The notes: a model not told the origin generated them from the letters alone. Positions 39,216 to 51,016 are shown, counted from the first letter of the stretch. The stretch: DNA of 58,439 nucleotides from Shewanella abyssi (GCF_023284025.1 NZ_JAKIKR010000030.1:1-58439), one strand, 5' to 3'. A program made the numbers and translations.

Positions 39216-39889
39216 GTGGCGCTCTCCACTTTACCGTCTCGCACCATAATGGTTCGGTCGGCGTACGCGGCTATCTCTGGTTCATGGGTGACAAGAATAA
39301 CGGTGATGCCGCTGCGGTTGAGCTCTTTAAACAGTACCATGATCTCCTTACCCGTCTTGGTATCCAACGCTCCCGTTGGCTCGTCGGCCAGTAATATCTT
39401 CGGTTGATTCACCAGTGCACGAGCAATGGCGACGCGCTGTTGCTGCCCCCCTGATAATTGGTTCGGCGTATGACCCGCTCGATCACCGAGTCCCACCATC
39501 TCTAAGCAATGCCGAGCCTGCTGCTCATCATCTCGAGTCGGGTCGGGGTTATACATCAGTGGCATCTGAACGTTGTCCTGCGCCGAGGTCCTTGCCAACA
39601 AATTAAACTGCTGAAAGACAAAGCCAATGTGCTGGCTGCGAAGCTCTGCCAACTGCTCCCGGCTCATGCCGGCCGTCTGCTGCCCCAGCACTGTAAGGCG
39701 ACCCTTTACCGGGGTCATTAAGCAGCCGAGTAGGTTCATTAGAGTGGACTTGCCAGACCCAGACGGCCCCATGATGGCCAACATTTCACCGGTTTCGATC
39801 TCCAAATTGATATTATCTAGCACGGTTAATGATCCCCCAGCCATGGGGAAACTGTGACTTAAATCATGACAACTGAGGGCAATACTCAT
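39212..39889 (-). CDS. LolD/MacB-type ABC transporter ATPase
   Basis: 225-residue nucleotide-binding subunit. Walker A GPSGSGKS, Q-loop in FVFQQFNLL, signature LSGGQQQRVAIARAL and Walker B ILLADEPTGALD are all intact. It overlaps both neighbours by four bases (adaptor upstream, permease downstream), so the three proteins are made in a coupled way. Confidence 0.95.
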   Translation of the reverse strand: MSIALSCHDLSHSFPMAGGSLTVLDNINLEIETGEMLAIMGPSGSGKSTLMNLLGCLMTPVKGRLTVLGQQTAGMSREQLAELRSQHIGFVFQQFNLLARTSAQDNVQMPLMYNPDPTRDDEQQARHCLEMVGLGDRAGHTPNQLSGGQQQRVAIARALVNQPKILLADEPTGALDTKTGKEIMVLFKELNRSGITVILVTHEPEIAAYADRTIMVRDGKVESAT

Positions 39890-41271
39890 AGCTTCACCTG
39901 CTGGATCTGGGTGACCACCGCTTTTCCCACTAGCGCCGTACCATCAATTTGAGTGTATTGATCATCACTAAGACCCAATTGCACATGCATCAACTTTGGC
40001 TCACTATCCTCTAGGATCATGACGTAACCGGATTTAACCTGTCCGCTGCGTAAGGCCTGCAATCGTTGCTGTTGCTCTGAGGTGAGGATCTGCTTCAACG
40101 CTCGATCTAGCCGTTGGCGAGCCTGCTCTCTATTACGAGCCATAGGATCGGCTCCTTTATCTGGGCGAGCAGCAGCCACCTGTTGGCGTTGCTGCTCGGT
40201 TAAGTCCAGTTGATCCATTAACTCGCCCATCTTTCCCATAGACTGCTTACCACTGCGTTCATTTGAGGAGTTTAGACTAGCCTGTCGGGCGGCAATGCGA
40301 ATAGCAGAGTTCGGCACTCGTACCACATTTCTTGCGGTGTCTATGCGGACCGTAAGATCGGCCGTCATGCCGGGCAACAACTGGCCCCTCGGATTTGGCG
40401 CACTGATGATCACTGTGTAGGAAACCACCCCTGAATCGGTTTCCGGATATTGGCGGATTTGGCGCACTTTACCGATAAATTTCGCCTGCGGGTAAGCGTC
40501 GACAGTGAAATCCACCCGCTGGCCACTAGTAATGAAACCGATGTCAGATTCATCGACATAAGCTTCGATCTCCATCTGCGATAGATCTTTGGCGATGACA
40601 AAAAGCTCTGGAGTGTTGTAGCTCGATGCCACAGTCTGGCCCGCTTCGATGGTGCGGTTAATAACAATGCCGCTGATCGGCGCGCGAATTTCAGTCCGAT
40701 CTAGCTCGATTTGTGCCTGTAACAGCTGCGCCAACGTGCTTGCCTTACTGGCTGTCAAGGCATCTAGCTCGGCTTTGGCTTTCAAAACGTCCAGATCCGC
40801 GAGGGCCGCAGAGGTTTTTAACTGGTCCAGCTCCTCTGCGGAGATATTGTTGCTGGCGACTAGCCCTTGACCGCGAACCAGATCCCGTTGAGCAAGACTT
40901 GCGCTAAGTTGGACCATGCTAATCGTGACTTTTTGCAGAGCAATATTGGCGTCAATACTAGCGATCTGCGCCTGGTATTGATCGACTTTGGCACTAAAAG
41001 TGCGCGGATCGATGCGAGCCAGTAGCTGCCCTTTTTCGACCTTATCGTTGAAATCCACCAGCAGCTCGGTGATCTGACCCGAGAGCTGTGACCCCACCAC
41101 CAAATCATCGACCGCAGCGAGGGCGCCAGTGGCTCCCACCGTTTTTTGGATATCTCCAGTCGCTAGTACTTGCGTCTGATATTGAAACTCAACTTGGTTA
41201 TTCTCGGCAGGGATAAAATACCAAAAAACGGTTAAGGCCAGTGCCGTGGCGGCGATAATAAATTTGTTCAT
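39886..41271 (-). CDS. MacA-like periplasmic adaptor with a Spy/CpxP-like insert
   Basis: 461-residue membrane-fusion protein: N-terminal anchor (about 5-20), lipoyl/barrel-sandwich halves (VGSQLSGQITELLVDFNDKVEKG and IRAPISGIVINR) around a helical hairpin (about 90-190), then a beta-barrel domain. Between VPNSAIRI (about 320) and GYVMIL (about 415) is an ~85-residue helical insert with two LTxxQ-like motifs (LTEQQ at 357, LTSEQQ at 396), resembling the periplasmic chaperones Spy/CpxP. Most MacA proteins lack this. It bridges the permease to a TolC-type channel. The start at 41271 follows GAGGAT. First gene of the three-gene efflux operon. Confidence 0.9.
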   Translation of the reverse strand: MNKFIIAATALALTVFWYFIPAENNQVEFQYQTQVLATGDIQKTVGATGALAAVDDLVVGSQLSGQITELLVDFNDKVEKGQLLARIDPRTFSAKVDQYQAQIASIDANIALQKVTISMVQLSASLAQRDLVRGQGLVASNNISAEELDQLKTSAALADLDVLKAKAELDALTASKASTLAQLLQAQIELDRTEIRAPISGIVINRTIEAGQTVASSYNTPELFVIAKDLSQMEIEAYVDESDIGFITSGQRVDFTVDAYPQAKFIGKVRQIRQYPETDSGVVSYTVIISAPNPRGQLLPGMTADLTVRIDTARNVVRVPNSAIRIAARQASLNSSNERSGKQSMGKMGELMDQLDLTEQQRQQVAAARPDKGADPMARNREQARQRLDRALKQILTSEQQQRLQALRSGQVKSGYVMILEDSEPKLMHVQLGLSDDQYTQIDGTALVGKAVVTQIQQVKL

Positions 41272-41606
41272 GGGGGATCCTCTTCAATCTAATGTAGGGG
41301 ATTCTACCTCTATAAAATTCAAGCGTATTAGAGCTTTAATCATCTTTACACTTCTTGAAGCCATTACCGCATTGATGACACCAAATGACAAAAAGACCTA
41401 TCTGGCTACCATTTGCCATCACAGCCTCAATATTGTTATTCATCGAGTCAGCTAATTCAGCCACACTCTGACTCACTTGGTCATATATCTATTGCTTAAC
41501 CTGGGAGTACTGTTCGCTAGAGGGGAATATTGAAAAACCGCATTCTGGCTTAAGCAATGCGGTTTAATTAATCATAAAAATAGTAACAACAGGATGGACA
41601 TGTTAA
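41272..41606. other. intergenic between the efflux operon and the zinc-ribbon gene
   Basis: About 335 AT-rich bases. They should contain the minus-strand promoter of the efflux operon and, at 41535-41565, the terminator of the zinc-ribbon gene. Nothing else is recognised. This is the right junction of the accessory region; no direct repeat or integrase is visible. Confidence 0.5.
41535..41565 (-). terminator. terminator of the zinc-ribbon gene
   Basis: AAACCGCATT and AATGCGGTTT form a 10-bp stem around an 11-base loop; the minus strand continues with U residues. It lies about 40 bases past the stop codon at 41607. Confidence 0.8.
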
Positions 41607-42107
41607 CTAAGGTGCTAACGGTTCTCGGGTAAACTCGTCGTTATCACACTCAGTGCAATCAGAGATTACTTGAGGAAATTCGATTTTCGACTCATGGCCA
41701 CAGGCAGTGCACACCATGGTGCCCTGCCCGACTATCTCGCCGGACTCGTAATAGCCGTGATGCTTAAAATCTTGCGCCACTTCATGCCATTCAATCTGAC
41801 TGCGGTCGGTAATTCCACTTAACCAATGCCATAACGTATTTTCAACAGCGATCATAGTCGGGCTATGGCTCAAGTCTTTAGCGTTTTTCTCTTGTAAAAA
41901 ACTGGCAATATCACGTTTTAAAAATTGTTCAACTAAAGCTAGCTCTTCAGCCTTTGCTTGCTGCTTGATAGCCAAATATTCCTTACTGGCCTGAGTCTGA
42001 CTATATAAACTCTTTACTGTCAAAGAGTTATCATCATTGTATTGCGCTTTTATTTGATGAATTAGTGCCTCGTAAAGCGAAAGTAACTCAGTACTTTGTT
42101 CACTCAT
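41607..42107 (-). CDS. YbeL-like zinc-ribbon protein (DUF1451)
   Basis: 166 residues: a long helical N-terminal part followed by a C-terminal zinc ribbon with CTAC and CTEC knuckles about 18 residues apart. This fits the YbeL/DUF1451 family, which lies next to leuS in E. coli as it does here (divergent, about 110 bases apart). Cytoplasmic; function not established. Confidence 0.85.
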   Translation of the reverse strand: MSEQSTELLSLYEALIHQIKAQYNDDNSLTVKSLYSQTQASKEYLAIKQQAKAEELALVEQFLKRDIASFLQEKNAKDLSHSPTMIAVENTLWHWLSGITDRSQIEWHEVAQDFKHHGYYESGEIVGQGTMVCTACGHESKIEFPQVISDCTECDNDEFTREPLAP

Positions 42108-42218
42108 AGTAAATACTCCTTCGACGAACCTTTTTAATGACTCACTTCTAGTTTATTCTATGTCGATATAACTCGCGCATAAATAGCGCTAGATCAAACA
42201 ACGGCCGGAAATAGATTG

Positions 42219-44810
42219 ATGCAAGAGCAATATACTCCTTCTGAAATTGAAGCAAAAGTGCAACAGCACTGGAAAGACGAAAAGACATTTGAAGTTACCG
42301 AAGATGAAAACAAAGAAAAGTTTTACTGCCTTTCTATGTTTCCATACCCTTCAGGCCGACTGCATATGGGCCACGTACGTAACTACACCATAGGTGATGT
42401 TGTCGCGCGTTACCAACGTCTGCAAGGCAAAAATGTTCTACAGCCTATCGGTTGGGACTCTTTTGGCCTACCCGCTGAGAATGCGGCAATCAAAAACAAT
42501 ACCGCGCCAGCCCCATGGACTTATGAAAACATCGACTACATGAAGAACCAGCTTAAAATGCTTGGTTTCGGTTATGACTGGTCACGTGAAATAGCGACTT
42601 GTACACCCGAGTATTACCGCTGGGAACAATGGTTCTTCACTAAGCTTTACGAAAAAGGCTTAGTTTACAAGAAGACAGCTTCGGTTAACTGGTGTCCTAA
42701 TGATGAAACAGTTCTAGCAAACGAGCAAGTTATCAACGGTTGTTGCTGGCGCTGTGATACCACTGTCGAGCAAAAAGAGATCCCGCAGTGGTTCATTAAA
42801 ATCACTGAATATGCCGATGAGCTGCTCACTGATCTTGATACATTAGACGAGTGGCCTGAACAAGTTAAGACCATGCAGCGCAACTGGATTGGTCGTAGCG
42901 AAGGTATCGAGATGACGTTCAAGGTTGCAGGTAGCGACCAGAGCTTCGATATCTATACCACGCGTCCAGATACTGTTATGGGTGTGACTTACGTTGCCAT
43001 TGCAGCCGCACATCCTTTAGCACTGCAAGCAGCGGCGAATAACCCAGCACTGGCTGAGTTTATCGAAGAGTGTAAAAACGCCGATACTACCGAAGCGGCA
43101 ATGGCTGCTATGGAGAAAAAAGGCGTTGCTACCGGTCTTAATGCAATCCACCCGTTAACAGGTAAAGAAGTACCCATCTGGGTCGGTAACTTTGTATTAA
43201 TGAACTACGGTACGGGTGCAGTGATGTCTGTACCGGCACACGATCAACGTGATTATGAATTTGCCAAGAAATACGGCTTAACTATCGAAGGTGTTGTTAA
43301 GCCTGCTGGTAGCGAGCTTGATATCACTGAAGAAGCTTACACTGATAAAGGTGTTTTGTTTAATTCAGGCGACTCTTTTCCAGAGCTGGACGGTCTTGAT
43401 TTTCAAGCGGCGTTCGATGCCATTGATGCAAAACTAACAGCTGAAGGCAAAGGTAAGCGTCAAGTGAACTTCCGTCTACGCGACTGGGGTGTTTCACGTC
43501 AACGTTACTGGGGTGCACCGATCCCGATGGTAACCTTGGCTGATGGTACTGTTGTACCGACGCCAGAAGATCAACTGCCAGTTATCTTGCCTGAAGATGT
43601 CGTTATGGACGGCATTCAAAGCCCAATTAAAGCTGACAAAGAGTGGGCTAAAACCCAGGTTAATGGTCAAGAAGCTTTCCGCGAAACCGATACCTTCGAC
43701 ACCTTTATGGAGTCATCTTGGTACTACGCGCGCTACTGTAGTCCTCATGCAGATGAGATGCTTGATCCAGCCAAAGCAAACTACTGGTTACCCGTGGATC
43801 AATACATTGGTGGTATTGAGCACGCTTGTATGCACCTATTGTATTTCCGCTTCTTCCACAAGTTGCTACGTGATACTGGTTTAGTGAACTCTAACGAGCC
43901 CGCTAAACGTCTACTGACTCAAGGTATGGTATTGGCTGATGCTTATTACTATAACAATGAGAAAGGCGCACGCGTTTGGGTTGCACCAAGTGATGTCACC
44001 GTGCTTGAGACTGATGACAAAGGCCGTACTGTAAAATCGGTAGACAGTGAAGGTAATGAGCTGGTTTACACTGGTATGAGCAAGATGTCTAAGTCAAAGA
44101 ATAACGGTATTGATCCACAAGAGATGGTCAATAAATACGGTGCTGACACCGTGCGTTTATTCATGATGTTTGCCGCGCCACCAGAGCTAACGCTTGAATG
44201 GCAAGAATCGAGTGTTGAAGGCGCACATCGCTTTATTAAGCGTTTGTGGAAAACGGCACACGATCATGTTGCTGCTGGCCCAACGATAGAATTAGATCTG
44301 AAATCACTTAACGCTGCTCAAAAAGAGCTGCGCCGTGAATTGCACAAGACCATTGCAAAAGTCGGTGACGATATTGAACGTCGCCAAATGTTCAACACTG
44401 CTATTGCATCTGTGATGGAGTTGATGAACCGCTTGCAAAAAGCGGCTACTGAAACTGAACAAGACAGAGCACTAATGCAAGAAGCATTAAGCGCCGTGAC
44501 TCGTTTACTTTATCCGATCATTCCTCACACTAGCTTTAGCTTGTGGAATGAACTGGGTAATACTGGTGCGATTGAAGACGTACTTTGGCCTGAAGTAGAT
44601 GAAGCCGCACTGGTTGAAGACAGCAAGCTTATTATCGTACAAGTTAACGGTAAGCTGCGCGCTAAAATAACTGTCGCTGCAGATGCAAGCAAAGAAGAAG
44701 TTGAAGCGGCTGGCTTGGCTGAAGAGGGTGTGGTTAAGCACACTGAAGGCAAAACTGTTCGTAAAGTTATCTACATACAGGGTAAGTTACTCAACATCGT
44801 AGCGAACTAA
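42219..44810 (+). CDS. leuS: leucyl-tRNA synthetase
   Basis: Class I synthetase, 863 residues. The HIGH motif appears as HMGH in [15 protein letters not shown], and KMSKS is intact in [11 protein letters not shown]. The CP1 editing domain ([21 protein letters not shown]) and the C-terminal tRNA-binding domain are complete. I take the ATG at 42219; a TTG directly before it would add one residue. First gene of leuS-lptE-holA-nadD. Confidence 0.98.
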   Translation: MQEQYTPSEIEAKVQQHWKDEKTFEVTEDENKEKFYCLSMFPYPSGRLHMGHVRNYTIGDVVARYQRLQGKNVLQPIGWDSFGLPAENAAIKNNTAPAPWTYENIDYMKNQLKMLGFGYDWSREIATCTPEYYRWEQWFFTKLYEKGLVYKKTASVNWCPNDETVLANEQVINGCCWRCDTTVEQKEIPQWFIKITEYADELLTDLDTLDEWPEQVKTMQRNWIGRSEGIEMTFKVAGSDQSFDIYTTRPDTVMGVTYVAIAAAHPLALQAAANNPALAEFIEECKNADTTEAAMAAMEKKGVATGLNAIHPLTGKEVPIWVGNFVLMNYGTGAVMSVPAHDQRDYEFAKKYGLTIEGVVKPAGSELDITEEAYTDKGVLFNSGDSFPELDGLDFQAAFDAIDAKLTAEGKGKRQVNFRLRDWGVSRQRYWGAPIPMVTLADGTVVPTPEDQLPVILPEDVVMDGIQSPIKADKEWAKTQVNGQEAFRETDTFDTFMESSWYYARYCSPHADEMLDPAKANYWLPVDQYIGGIEHACMHLLYFRFFHKLLRDTGLVNSNEPAKRLLTQGMVLADAYYYNNEKGARVWVAPSDVTVLETDDKGRTVKSVDSEGNELVYTGMSKMSKSKNNGIDPQEMVNKYGADTVRLFMMFAAPPELTLEWQESSVEGAHRFIKRLWKTAHDHVAAGPTIELDLKSLNAAQKELRRELHKTIAKVGDDIERRQMFNTAIASVMELMNRLQKAATETEQDRALMQEALSAVTRLLYPIIPHTSFSLWNELGNTGAIEDVLWPEVDEAALVEDSKLIIVQVNGKLRAKITVAADASKEEVEAAGLAEEGVVKHTEGKTVRKVIYIQGKLLNIVAN

Positions 44811-44869
44811 ATGCAGACTAATTTGCTTTGTAAACCGAAAATGCAAACAAGGAAGACTAAACAAAGCTT

Positions 44870-45364
44870 ATGCTAATTAAACGCATATTTTTAGCAACCT
44901 TAGCACTGAGTGTACTGCTCAGTGCGGGTTGTGGCTTTAAATTACAGGGAAGCTACTCTCTCCCTGAACAGTTGCAAACATTAAGCTTAACCAGCCAAGA
45001 CGAATACAGTGAATTAACTCGTCTAGTGCATGAACGTTTAAGACTTAACCGTATTGCCGTTGTTGAGCCAGCACATGATATTCCAATGCTGCGCATTATT
45101 AGTGACTCGCTAGACCGCTCCACTCTGTCTATTTACCCAACGGGTAACGTGGCTGAGTACGAGTTAATCTACCAAGTCTCTTTTGCTGTGCAACTGCCTG
45201 ATGCCGAATCTCAGCGATTTGAAGTTGATATTCACCGCGATTACTTGGACGATCCGCGCACCGCATTAGCAAAGAGTCGCGAGATGCAATTGCTGCTCAA
45301 AGAGATGCGTATTCAAGCTGCCGATCGTATTATTCAAGCTCTGGCAGCAACAGAGGTTAATTGA
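44870..45364 (+). CDS. lptE: LPS-assembly lipoprotein LptE
   Basis: 164-residue outer-membrane lipoprotein that plugs the LptD barrel and helps insert LPS. The signal peptide ends in LLSAGC, followed by GFKLQGSYSLPEQLQTL, the family signature. Conserved position between leuS and holA, overlapping holA by one base. Confidence 0.95.
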   Translation: MLIKRIFLATLALSVLLSAGCGFKLQGSYSLPEQLQTLSLTSQDEYSELTRLVHERLRLNRIAVVEPAHDIPMLRIISDSLDRSTLSIYPTGNVAEYELIYQVSFAVQLPDAESQRFEVDIHRDYLDDPRTALAKSREMQLLLKEMRIQAADRIIQALAATEVN

Positions 45365-46392
45365 TGCGGGTATACCCAGATCAATTACTGCGAAACCTCA
45401 GCCCTTTGCCCCAATGCTGCCTTATTTTTGGCGATGATCCTTGGTTATGCGAGCAAAGCCGCAGTGCTTTGTATAACATCGCTAAGCAGCAAGGTTTCGA
45501 TGAAAAAATTCAATTAACCCAAGAAACGGGGTTTAACTGGAATGAATTAATCGAGCAATGGCAAGCCATGAGCTTGTTCTCAAGTCGCCGTATTATTGAA
45601 CTCACACTGCCCACAGCCAAGCCTGGTACCGAGGGTAGCGCCATGTTTCAATCATTAATGCAGATGGATAATCCTGATGTATTACTGGTGTTAACGGGTC
45701 CTAAACTCGCTGTCGAGCAAACCAAGAGTAAATGGTTCAAATCCTTAGACGCTAAAGGCGTTTATGTTCCTTGCATCACCCCAGAAGGCGCTCAATTTCA
45801 ACGTTGGCTTGACACTAGGATCAGCCATTACGCATTGTCTTTATCTCGTGATTCCCGAGAGATGCTTTTTGCACTATATGAAGGCAACTTACTTGCTGCA
45901 GATCAGGCGTTGCAGTTGCTGCAACTACTCAGCCCTACAGCACCGATTGAGCCTGAACAGTTAACCCAGTATTTTGAAGACCAGTCTCGTTTTAGTGTTT
46001 TTCAGCTGACCGATGCAATGTTGAGTAACCAACAAGATAAAGCGCAGCATATTTTGTCACAGCTAAAAAGTGAGGGCGTTGCTATGCCAATCATACTCTG
46101 GTCACTATTCAAAGAGTTGAGCGTATTACTGCAACTCAAAACAGCTGAAGCCAATGGTCAACCAATACAAGCCCTTTGGAGTAAATTGCGCATATGGGAC
46201 AAACGTAAACCCCTGTATCAGCAGGCGCTCCAACGTTTATCCCTGCCACAAGTCGAAACACTGCTAGCGACGTCATCACAACTTGAGTTAAAGCTAAAGC
46301 AGCAAGGCATAGAAGATTGGACTGGACTGAGCCACATTAGTCTACTTTTCGATGCGAAAGCCCATGAAGCACTCAAACACATAGCGCTATAA
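45364..46392 (+). CDS. holA: DNA polymerase III delta subunit
   Basis: 342-residue clamp-loader subunit that opens the beta clamp. The [13 protein letters not shown]-terminus, [12 protein letters not shown], and a C-terminal helical collar domain fit HolA. ATG at 45364 chosen (TTG at 45361 adjacent). It ends two bases before nadD. Confidence 0.95.
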   Translation: MRVYPDQLLRNLSPLPQCCLIFGDDPWLCEQSRSALYNIAKQQGFDEKIQLTQETGFNWNELIEQWQAMSLFSSRRIIELTLPTAKPGTEGSAMFQSLMQMDNPDVLLVLTGPKLAVEQTKSKWFKSLDAKGVYVPCITPEGAQFQRWLDTRISHYALSLSRDSREMLFALYEGNLLAADQALQLLQLLSPTAPIEPEQLTQYFEDQSRFSVFQLTDAMLSNQQDKAQHILSQLKSEGVAMPIILWSLFKELSVLLQLKTAEANGQPIQALWSKLRIWDKRKPLYQQALQRLSLPQVETLLATSSQLELKLKQQGIEDWTGLSHISLLFDAKAHEALKHIAL

Positions 46393-46394
46393 TC

Positions 46395-47024
46395 ATGAAA
46401 ATCGGTATTCTAGGCGGCACCTTCGACCCGATACATTTTGGTCATATTCGTCCCGCGATAGAAGTACAACAGCGGCTTAAACTCGATGAGGTTTGGCTAA
46501 TGCCAAACCATATTCCGCCGCACAAAAATGGCACCCACGTTAGCACCGATGACCGATTAGCAATGGCGCAGGCGGCATGCGATCAATTCCCGCAACTCAA
46601 ACTATGCGCAATTGAAGCCAATCGAGACACTCCCTCTTATACCGTAACCACATTAGCAGTGCTAAAACAGCAATATCCAATGCATGAGTTTTATTTTCTA
46701 ATGGGGATGGATTCATTTTTAGGGCTACAGAGTTGGTATCAATGGCAGAGTCTATTTGATCTGTGCCACATCGTCGTCTGTCAACGACCGGGGTGGCAAC
46801 TATCGATACAGCACCCAATGCAGACGGTACTGACCGAGCGCAGTGCCAAAACAGCAACAATCTCTAAAACTGGCGCTATCTTTCCCGTGTCAATCACAGA
46901 GCAGCCCTTTTCGTCGACGCAAATACGCACCGATCTTAGCCAAGGTATATCGGTTAATGATGCATTACCCTCCAGTGTTCAACTTTATATAAAACAGCAT
47001 CGGCTATATGGCTCAAAGACTTAG
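46395..47024 (+). CDS. nadD: nicotinate-nucleotide adenylyltransferase
   Basis: Adenylates nicotinate mononucleotide in NAD synthesis. The nucleotidyltransferase signature [10 protein letters not shown] is at residues 8-17, and the C-terminal ISSTxIR-like motif appears as [10 protein letters not shown]. 209 residues. Directly after holA, as in enterics. Confidence 0.96.
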   Translation: MKIGILGGTFDPIHFGHIRPAIEVQQRLKLDEVWLMPNHIPPHKNGTHVSTDDRLAMAQAACDQFPQLKLCAIEANRDTPSYTVTTLAVLKQQYPMHEFYFLMGMDSFLGLQSWYQWQSLFDLCHIVVCQRPGWQLSIQHPMQTVLTERSAKTATISKTGAIFPVSITEQPFSSTQIRTDLSQGISVNDALPSSVQLYIKQHRLYGSKT

Positions 47025-47138
47025 CACTACCCACAAAAATCTTCACTGCTAAAGTCACTATTTCTAATCTTCGCTATTAATCTCATACCTATTACCTGCT
47101 ATACTATCGCGCTGTCTAAAAATTAATGGGGTATCCGC

Positions 47139-47468
47139 GTGGAAAGCGCCGAGCTAAAGCAATTTGTAATCGATAAGGTTGAAGACCTTAAAGCCAAAGA
47201 TATTGTTGTAATGGACGTATCTGAGAAATCTAACATCGCCGACTTTATGGTGGTTTGTACTGGTAATTCAAAAACTCATGTTAAAGCAATCGCTGAAAAC
47301 TTAGTGGTTGAATCAAAGCGCGCTGGCCTAAAGATTTTAGGCGTAGAAGGCCGTGAAAGCAGCGAATGGGTTCTTGTTGACCTAGGCGATGTCATCATGC
47401 ACGTAATGCAAGACCAAACTCGCGACTACTACCAGCTTGAAAAGCTATGGTCAGAAAAACCTGAATAA
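47139..47468 (+). CDS. rsfS: ribosome silencing factor RsfS
   Basis: 109-residue protein that binds ribosomal protein L14 and blocks subunit joining under nutrient limitation. Matches E. coli YbeB in [30 protein letters not shown] and [11 protein letters not shown] start at 47139. Its TAA overlaps the rlmH start by one base. Confidence 0.96.
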   Translation: MESAELKQFVIDKVEDLKAKDIVVMDVSEKSNIADFMVVCTGNSKTHVKAIAENLVVESKRAGLKILGVEGRESSEWVLVDLGDVIMHVMQDQTRDYYQLEKLWSEKPE

Positions 47469-47938
47469 TGAAAATTCAGTTAGTTGCAGTAGGGACCCGC
47501 ATGCCAGATTGGGTCGAAACAGGTTTTAAAGAATATCAGCGCCGCTTTCCTCGAGATATGGCGCTTGAGTTAATTGAAATCCCCGCTGGCAAACGCGGTA
47601 AAAATGCCGATATAGCTCGTATCCTCCAAAAAGAGGGCGAGTTAATGTTGGCTGCAATCCCTAAGGGTAACCATATCGTCAGCCTCGATCTTCCAGGTAA
47701 AAACCTGAAGACCCCCGAGTTGGCGCAGCAGATGAATAAATGGCTACTTGATGGCCGAGATGTCAGTCTGTTAATTGGCGGCCCCGAGGGGCTATCACCC
47801 GACTGTAAAAAAGCAGCAGCGCAAAGTTGGTGCTTATCAGCGTTAACCCTTCCCCACCCTTTGGTTAGAGTGATTGTTGCAGAAAGCCTTTACCGAGGCT
47901 GGAGTATTAACAATAATCATCCCTACCATAGAGAATAA
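47468..47938 (+). CDS. rlmH: 23S rRNA pseudouridine-1915 N3-methyltransferase
   Basis: 156-residue SPOUT methyltransferase acting on helix 69 of assembled ribosomes. The knot motif is visible as [17 protein letters not shown] and [18 protein letters not shown] near the C-terminus. Coupled to rsfS. Confidence 0.97.
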   Translation: MKIQLVAVGTRMPDWVETGFKEYQRRFPRDMALELIEIPAGKRGKNADIARILQKEGELMLAAIPKGNHIVSLDLPGKNLKTPELAQQMNKWLLDGRDVSLLIGGPEGLSPDCKKAAAQSWCLSALTLPHPLVRVIVAESLYRGWSINNNHPYHRE

Positions 47939-48022
47939 TATCGACTTTACATTCAGTTAGTCTTACCTTTACAGGAATGAGCTATGTGCCTGGCACCTTT
48001 TTTTGAGCAGGAGAAAATGTAA

Positions 48023-49879
48023 GTGTCCCCTAGAAAGCGCATCACCATGAACGACCATGCAGCTGAAGCCTCGCTGTTTAAACGTCGCGCTCTGTTTACT
48101 TTCCTCTGTGTTTTCATTCTGCTGAGTTTACTTCTCATTAATCTGTACCAGCTGCAAATCCTCTCGTTCAAAGACTATGAAACACGCTCCAATGATAACC
48201 GCATCAGAGTCGTACCCGTTGCCCCGAGCCGTGGACTGATATATGACAGGAATGGACAGCTACTGGCGGAGAATCAACCTTATTTCTCTCTAGAGATGGT
48301 GCCGGAAAAAGTTAACGACATCAGTGAAACTTTGGCTGAGCTAAGCCAGGTCATCGCCCTTACTGATGATGAAAAAGACAGTGCTATCGAAGCGCTTAAA
48401 TACCACCGACGCTTCAAGCCTCTCACCATTAAAAACAAACTCACCGAAGAGCAAGTCGCTAAGTTTAGCGTCAATCAGCATCGATTCCCTGGCATCTCAA
48501 TAGAAGCGGGCCTAAAACGCCATTATCCTTACGATGGCCTAATGACTCATGCACTGGGCTATGTAGGGAAAATCAACAGCCGTGACAAAGCTTCACTTGA
48601 GCGCAATAACAAGTGGAGTAACTACGCTGCTACCAAAGATATTGGTAAACAAGGTATTGAGAGGTTTTACGAAAGCATGTTGCTTGGCAAGCCTGGTCAC
48701 CTTGAAGAAGAGGTGAATAACCGTGGCAGAACCATTCGTACGTTAAAATCAAAGCCTCCCGTTCCAGGACAAGATATCTACTTAACCTTAGATCTTAATT
48801 TACAAAAAAAAGCCATGGAATTGCTCAATGGCCGTCGAGGTTCAGTGGTGGCTATTGATCCTAGAGATGGCGGTATATTGGCCCTGTTATCAAGCCCAAC
48901 TTACGATCCAAACCCATTTGTTCATGGCATTAGCAGCAGAGCTTATAACGAACTACTCGATTCAACATCACGGCCTTTAATTAACCGCGCAACTCAAGGG
49001 CAATACGCACCAGCTTCGACGGTGAAACCACATTTAGCGCTGCTTGGCTTAGAGACTAAAGCGGTCACACCGAAAACGCGCATTTGGGATCCGGGGTTTT
49101 GGCAAATCCCTGGCGTTGAACGCAAATACCGAGATTGGAAACGTTGGGGCCATGGCTGGGTTAATGTTAACAGCGCAATAGTAAGCTCCTGTGATACCTA
49201 CTTCTACGATTTAGCCTATAAAACAGGTGTCGATGCTATCGCCGATTTTATGCAACCCTTTGGGTTTGGTGAGCGCACTGGTGTCGATATCTTTGAAGAG
49301 TCTGCTGGTATCATGCCATCTAAAGATTGGAAACGTCTGCGCTATAATCAGCCTTGGTATATAGGTGATACTATTTCGGTCGGTATTGGCCAAGGTTACT
49401 GGACGACAACGCCACTTCAATTAGCTAATGCGACAGCTATTATGGCCAACAAAGGCCGCCGTTTTGTGCCACACCTACTTAAATCTATTCAAGATAAAAC
49501 GGCGAAAATAGACAGCCCAGCCAATGAACTAGCCCCCATTGTACTTAAAGATCCCAACAACTGGGACATCATCAATGAGGCCATGCGTGACACCGCACAC
49601 AAGTCTCGTTTCACTGATGCCAAATATACTGCCGCAATGAAAACAGGTACGGCTCAAGTGTTTAGCATGGCAGAAGACGCTAAGTACGACGCCGAAACCA
49701 TTGATGAGCATCTGCGAGACAATGCATTGATTATCGCCTATGCACCCTATGAGAACCCCACAATAGTACTCGCGGTAGTACTTGAAAATGCGGGCTGGGG
49801 TGGAAAAAACGCAGGCCCGGTAGCGCGAGCGCTACTTGATGAGTATTTACTAAGAGATTCATGGGACAAAAAAGAATGA
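48023..49879 (+). CDS. mrdA: penicillin-binding protein 2
   Basis: Monofunctional transpeptidase of the rod-elongation complex. A single N-terminal anchor helix (about residues 28-48), a dimerisation domain, then the transpeptidase with the nucleophile Ser332 in STVK, the second motif SCD and KTG in MKTGTAQV. 618 residues from the GTG at 48023 (CAGGAG upstream); an ATG at 48047 is an alternative. Its end overlaps rodA by 19 bases. Confidence 0.97.
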   Translation: MSPRKRITMNDHAAEASLFKRRALFTFLCVFILLSLLLINLYQLQILSFKDYETRSNDNRIRVVPVAPSRGLIYDRNGQLLAENQPYFSLEMVPEKVNDISETLAELSQVIALTDDEKDSAIEALKYHRRFKPLTIKNKLTEEQVAKFSVNQHRFPGISIEAGLKRHYPYDGLMTHALGYVGKINSRDKASLERNNKWSNYAATKDIGKQGIERFYESMLLGKPGHLEEEVNNRGRTIRTLKSKPPVPGQDIYLTLDLNLQKKAMELLNGRRGSVVAIDPRDGGILALLSSPTYDPNPFVHGISSRAYNELLDSTSRPLINRATQGQYAPASTVKPHLALLGLETKAVTPKTRIWDPGFWQIPGVERKYRDWKRWGHGWVNVNSAIVSSCDTYFYDLAYKTGVDAIADFMQPFGFGERTGVDIFEESAGIMPSKDWKRLRYNQPWYIGDTISVGIGQGYWTTTPLQLANATAIMANKGRRFVPHLLKSIQDKTAKIDSPANELAPIVLKDPNNWDIINEAMRDTAHKSRFTDAKYTAAMKTGTAQVFSMAEDAKYDAETIDEHLRDNALIIAYAPYENPTIVLAVVLENAGWGGKNAGPVARALLDEYLLRDSWDKKE

Positions 49880-50982
49880 GTGCACACAACCATCGCCCCA
49901 ATATTTGGCAGCGTCTTCATATCGATCTGCCGTTATTAATCGGACTTTTGGCACTCATGGGCTTTGGGCTAGTGGTTATCTACTCCGCTGGCGGTGAAGA
50001 TTTAGCCTTAATGGATCGTCAACTAGTGCGTATGGGGTTGTCACTGGTGATCATGTTTGCCGTAGCGCAAATAAACCCCGAAGTTTTTCGCCGCTGGGCA
50101 TTCCCCATCTATCTTGCGGGAATAATATTATTGCTTGGGGTACATTTTTTTGGCGAAATAAATAAAGGGGCACAGCGCTGGCTCAACCTTGGTTTTATGG
50201 AGTTCCAGCCCTCTGAATTAATTAAACTCGCCTTCCCAATCACAATGGCTTGGTATATCAGTAAGTTCCCACTGCCGCCTAAGAAGCGCTACTTAGCCGG
50301 TGCGTTAGTCATTTTACTAGTGCCAACGTTACTCATTGCTAAGCAGCCCGATTTAGGCACCTCTATTCTTGTCGCCGCATCGGGGATATTTGTCCTTTTC
50401 TTATCAGGCATGAGCTGGCGAATTGTCGGTGGTTTTATCGCCGCAGTATTAGCAATGTTACCCGCACTGTGGTTTTTCTTCATGCACGATTACCAACGCA
50501 CCCGCGTGCTAACACTACTTGATCCTGAAAAAGACCCCCTTGGGGCCGGCTACCATATCATTCAATCTAAAATTGCTATTGGGTCCGGTGGACTTTGGGG
50601 CAAAGGTTGGCTCGATGGTACCCAATCTCAGCTCGAATTTTTACCTGAGCGACATACAGATTTCATCTTCGCTGTCATCGGTGAAGAGTTTGGTCTTATC
50701 GGCAGTTTGCTTTTATTGGCACTCTATCTTTATGTTATCGGCCGCGGACTCGTTATCGCGTCTCGCGCTCAAACCAGCTTTGCTCGGTTGTTAGCTGGCA
50801 GTATAACCTTAACCTTCTTCGTGTATATATTTGTCAATATCGGCATGGTTTCAGGCTTATTACCTGTGGTAGGTGTACCTCTGCCATTAATCAGTTATGG
50901 TGGTACCTCCATGCTGACATTAATGACTGGCTTTGGGATCTTAATGAGTATTCATACTCACCGGCGATTCATTGATAGATAA
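49861..50982 (+). CDS. rodA: rod-shape peptidoglycan glycosyltransferase RodA
   Basis: SEDS-family polymerase with ten hydrophobic helices, partner of PBP2. Diagnostic segments: [40 protein letters not shown] and [16 protein letters not shown] at 49861 chosen (AAGAG upstream); a second ATG at 49876 would start just at the mrdA stop. 373 residues. Confidence 0.97.
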   Translation: MGQKRMSAHNHRPNIWQRLHIDLPLLIGLLALMGFGLVVIYSAGGEDLALMDRQLVRMGLSLVIMFAVAQINPEVFRRWAFPIYLAGIILLLGVHFFGEINKGAQRWLNLGFMEFQPSELIKLAFPITMAWYISKFPLPPKKRYLAGALVILLVPTLLIAKQPDLGTSILVAASGIFVLFLSGMSWRIVGGFIAAVLAMLPALWFFFMHDYQRTRVLTLLDPEKDPLGAGYHIIQSKIAIGSGGLWGKGWLDGTQSQLEFLPERHTDFIFAVIGEEFGLIGSLLLLALYLYVIGRGLVIASRAQTSFARLLAGSITLTFFVYIFVNIGMVSGLLPVVGVPLPLISYGGTSMLTLMTGFGILMSIHTHRRFIDR

Positions 50983-51016
50983 CATTTCAGCAACCGAACA
51001 AAGTGATTAACTCGAT

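Noticed and set aside
41246..41455. 69-codon plus-strand open frame
   Set aside because: It starts inside the adaptor gene on the other strand, has no ribosome binding site and no recognisable features.
28804..41606. Prophage, transposon or integron as the vehicle of the accessory block
   Set aside because: No integrase, transposase, att-type repeat or tRNA target is visible at either edge.
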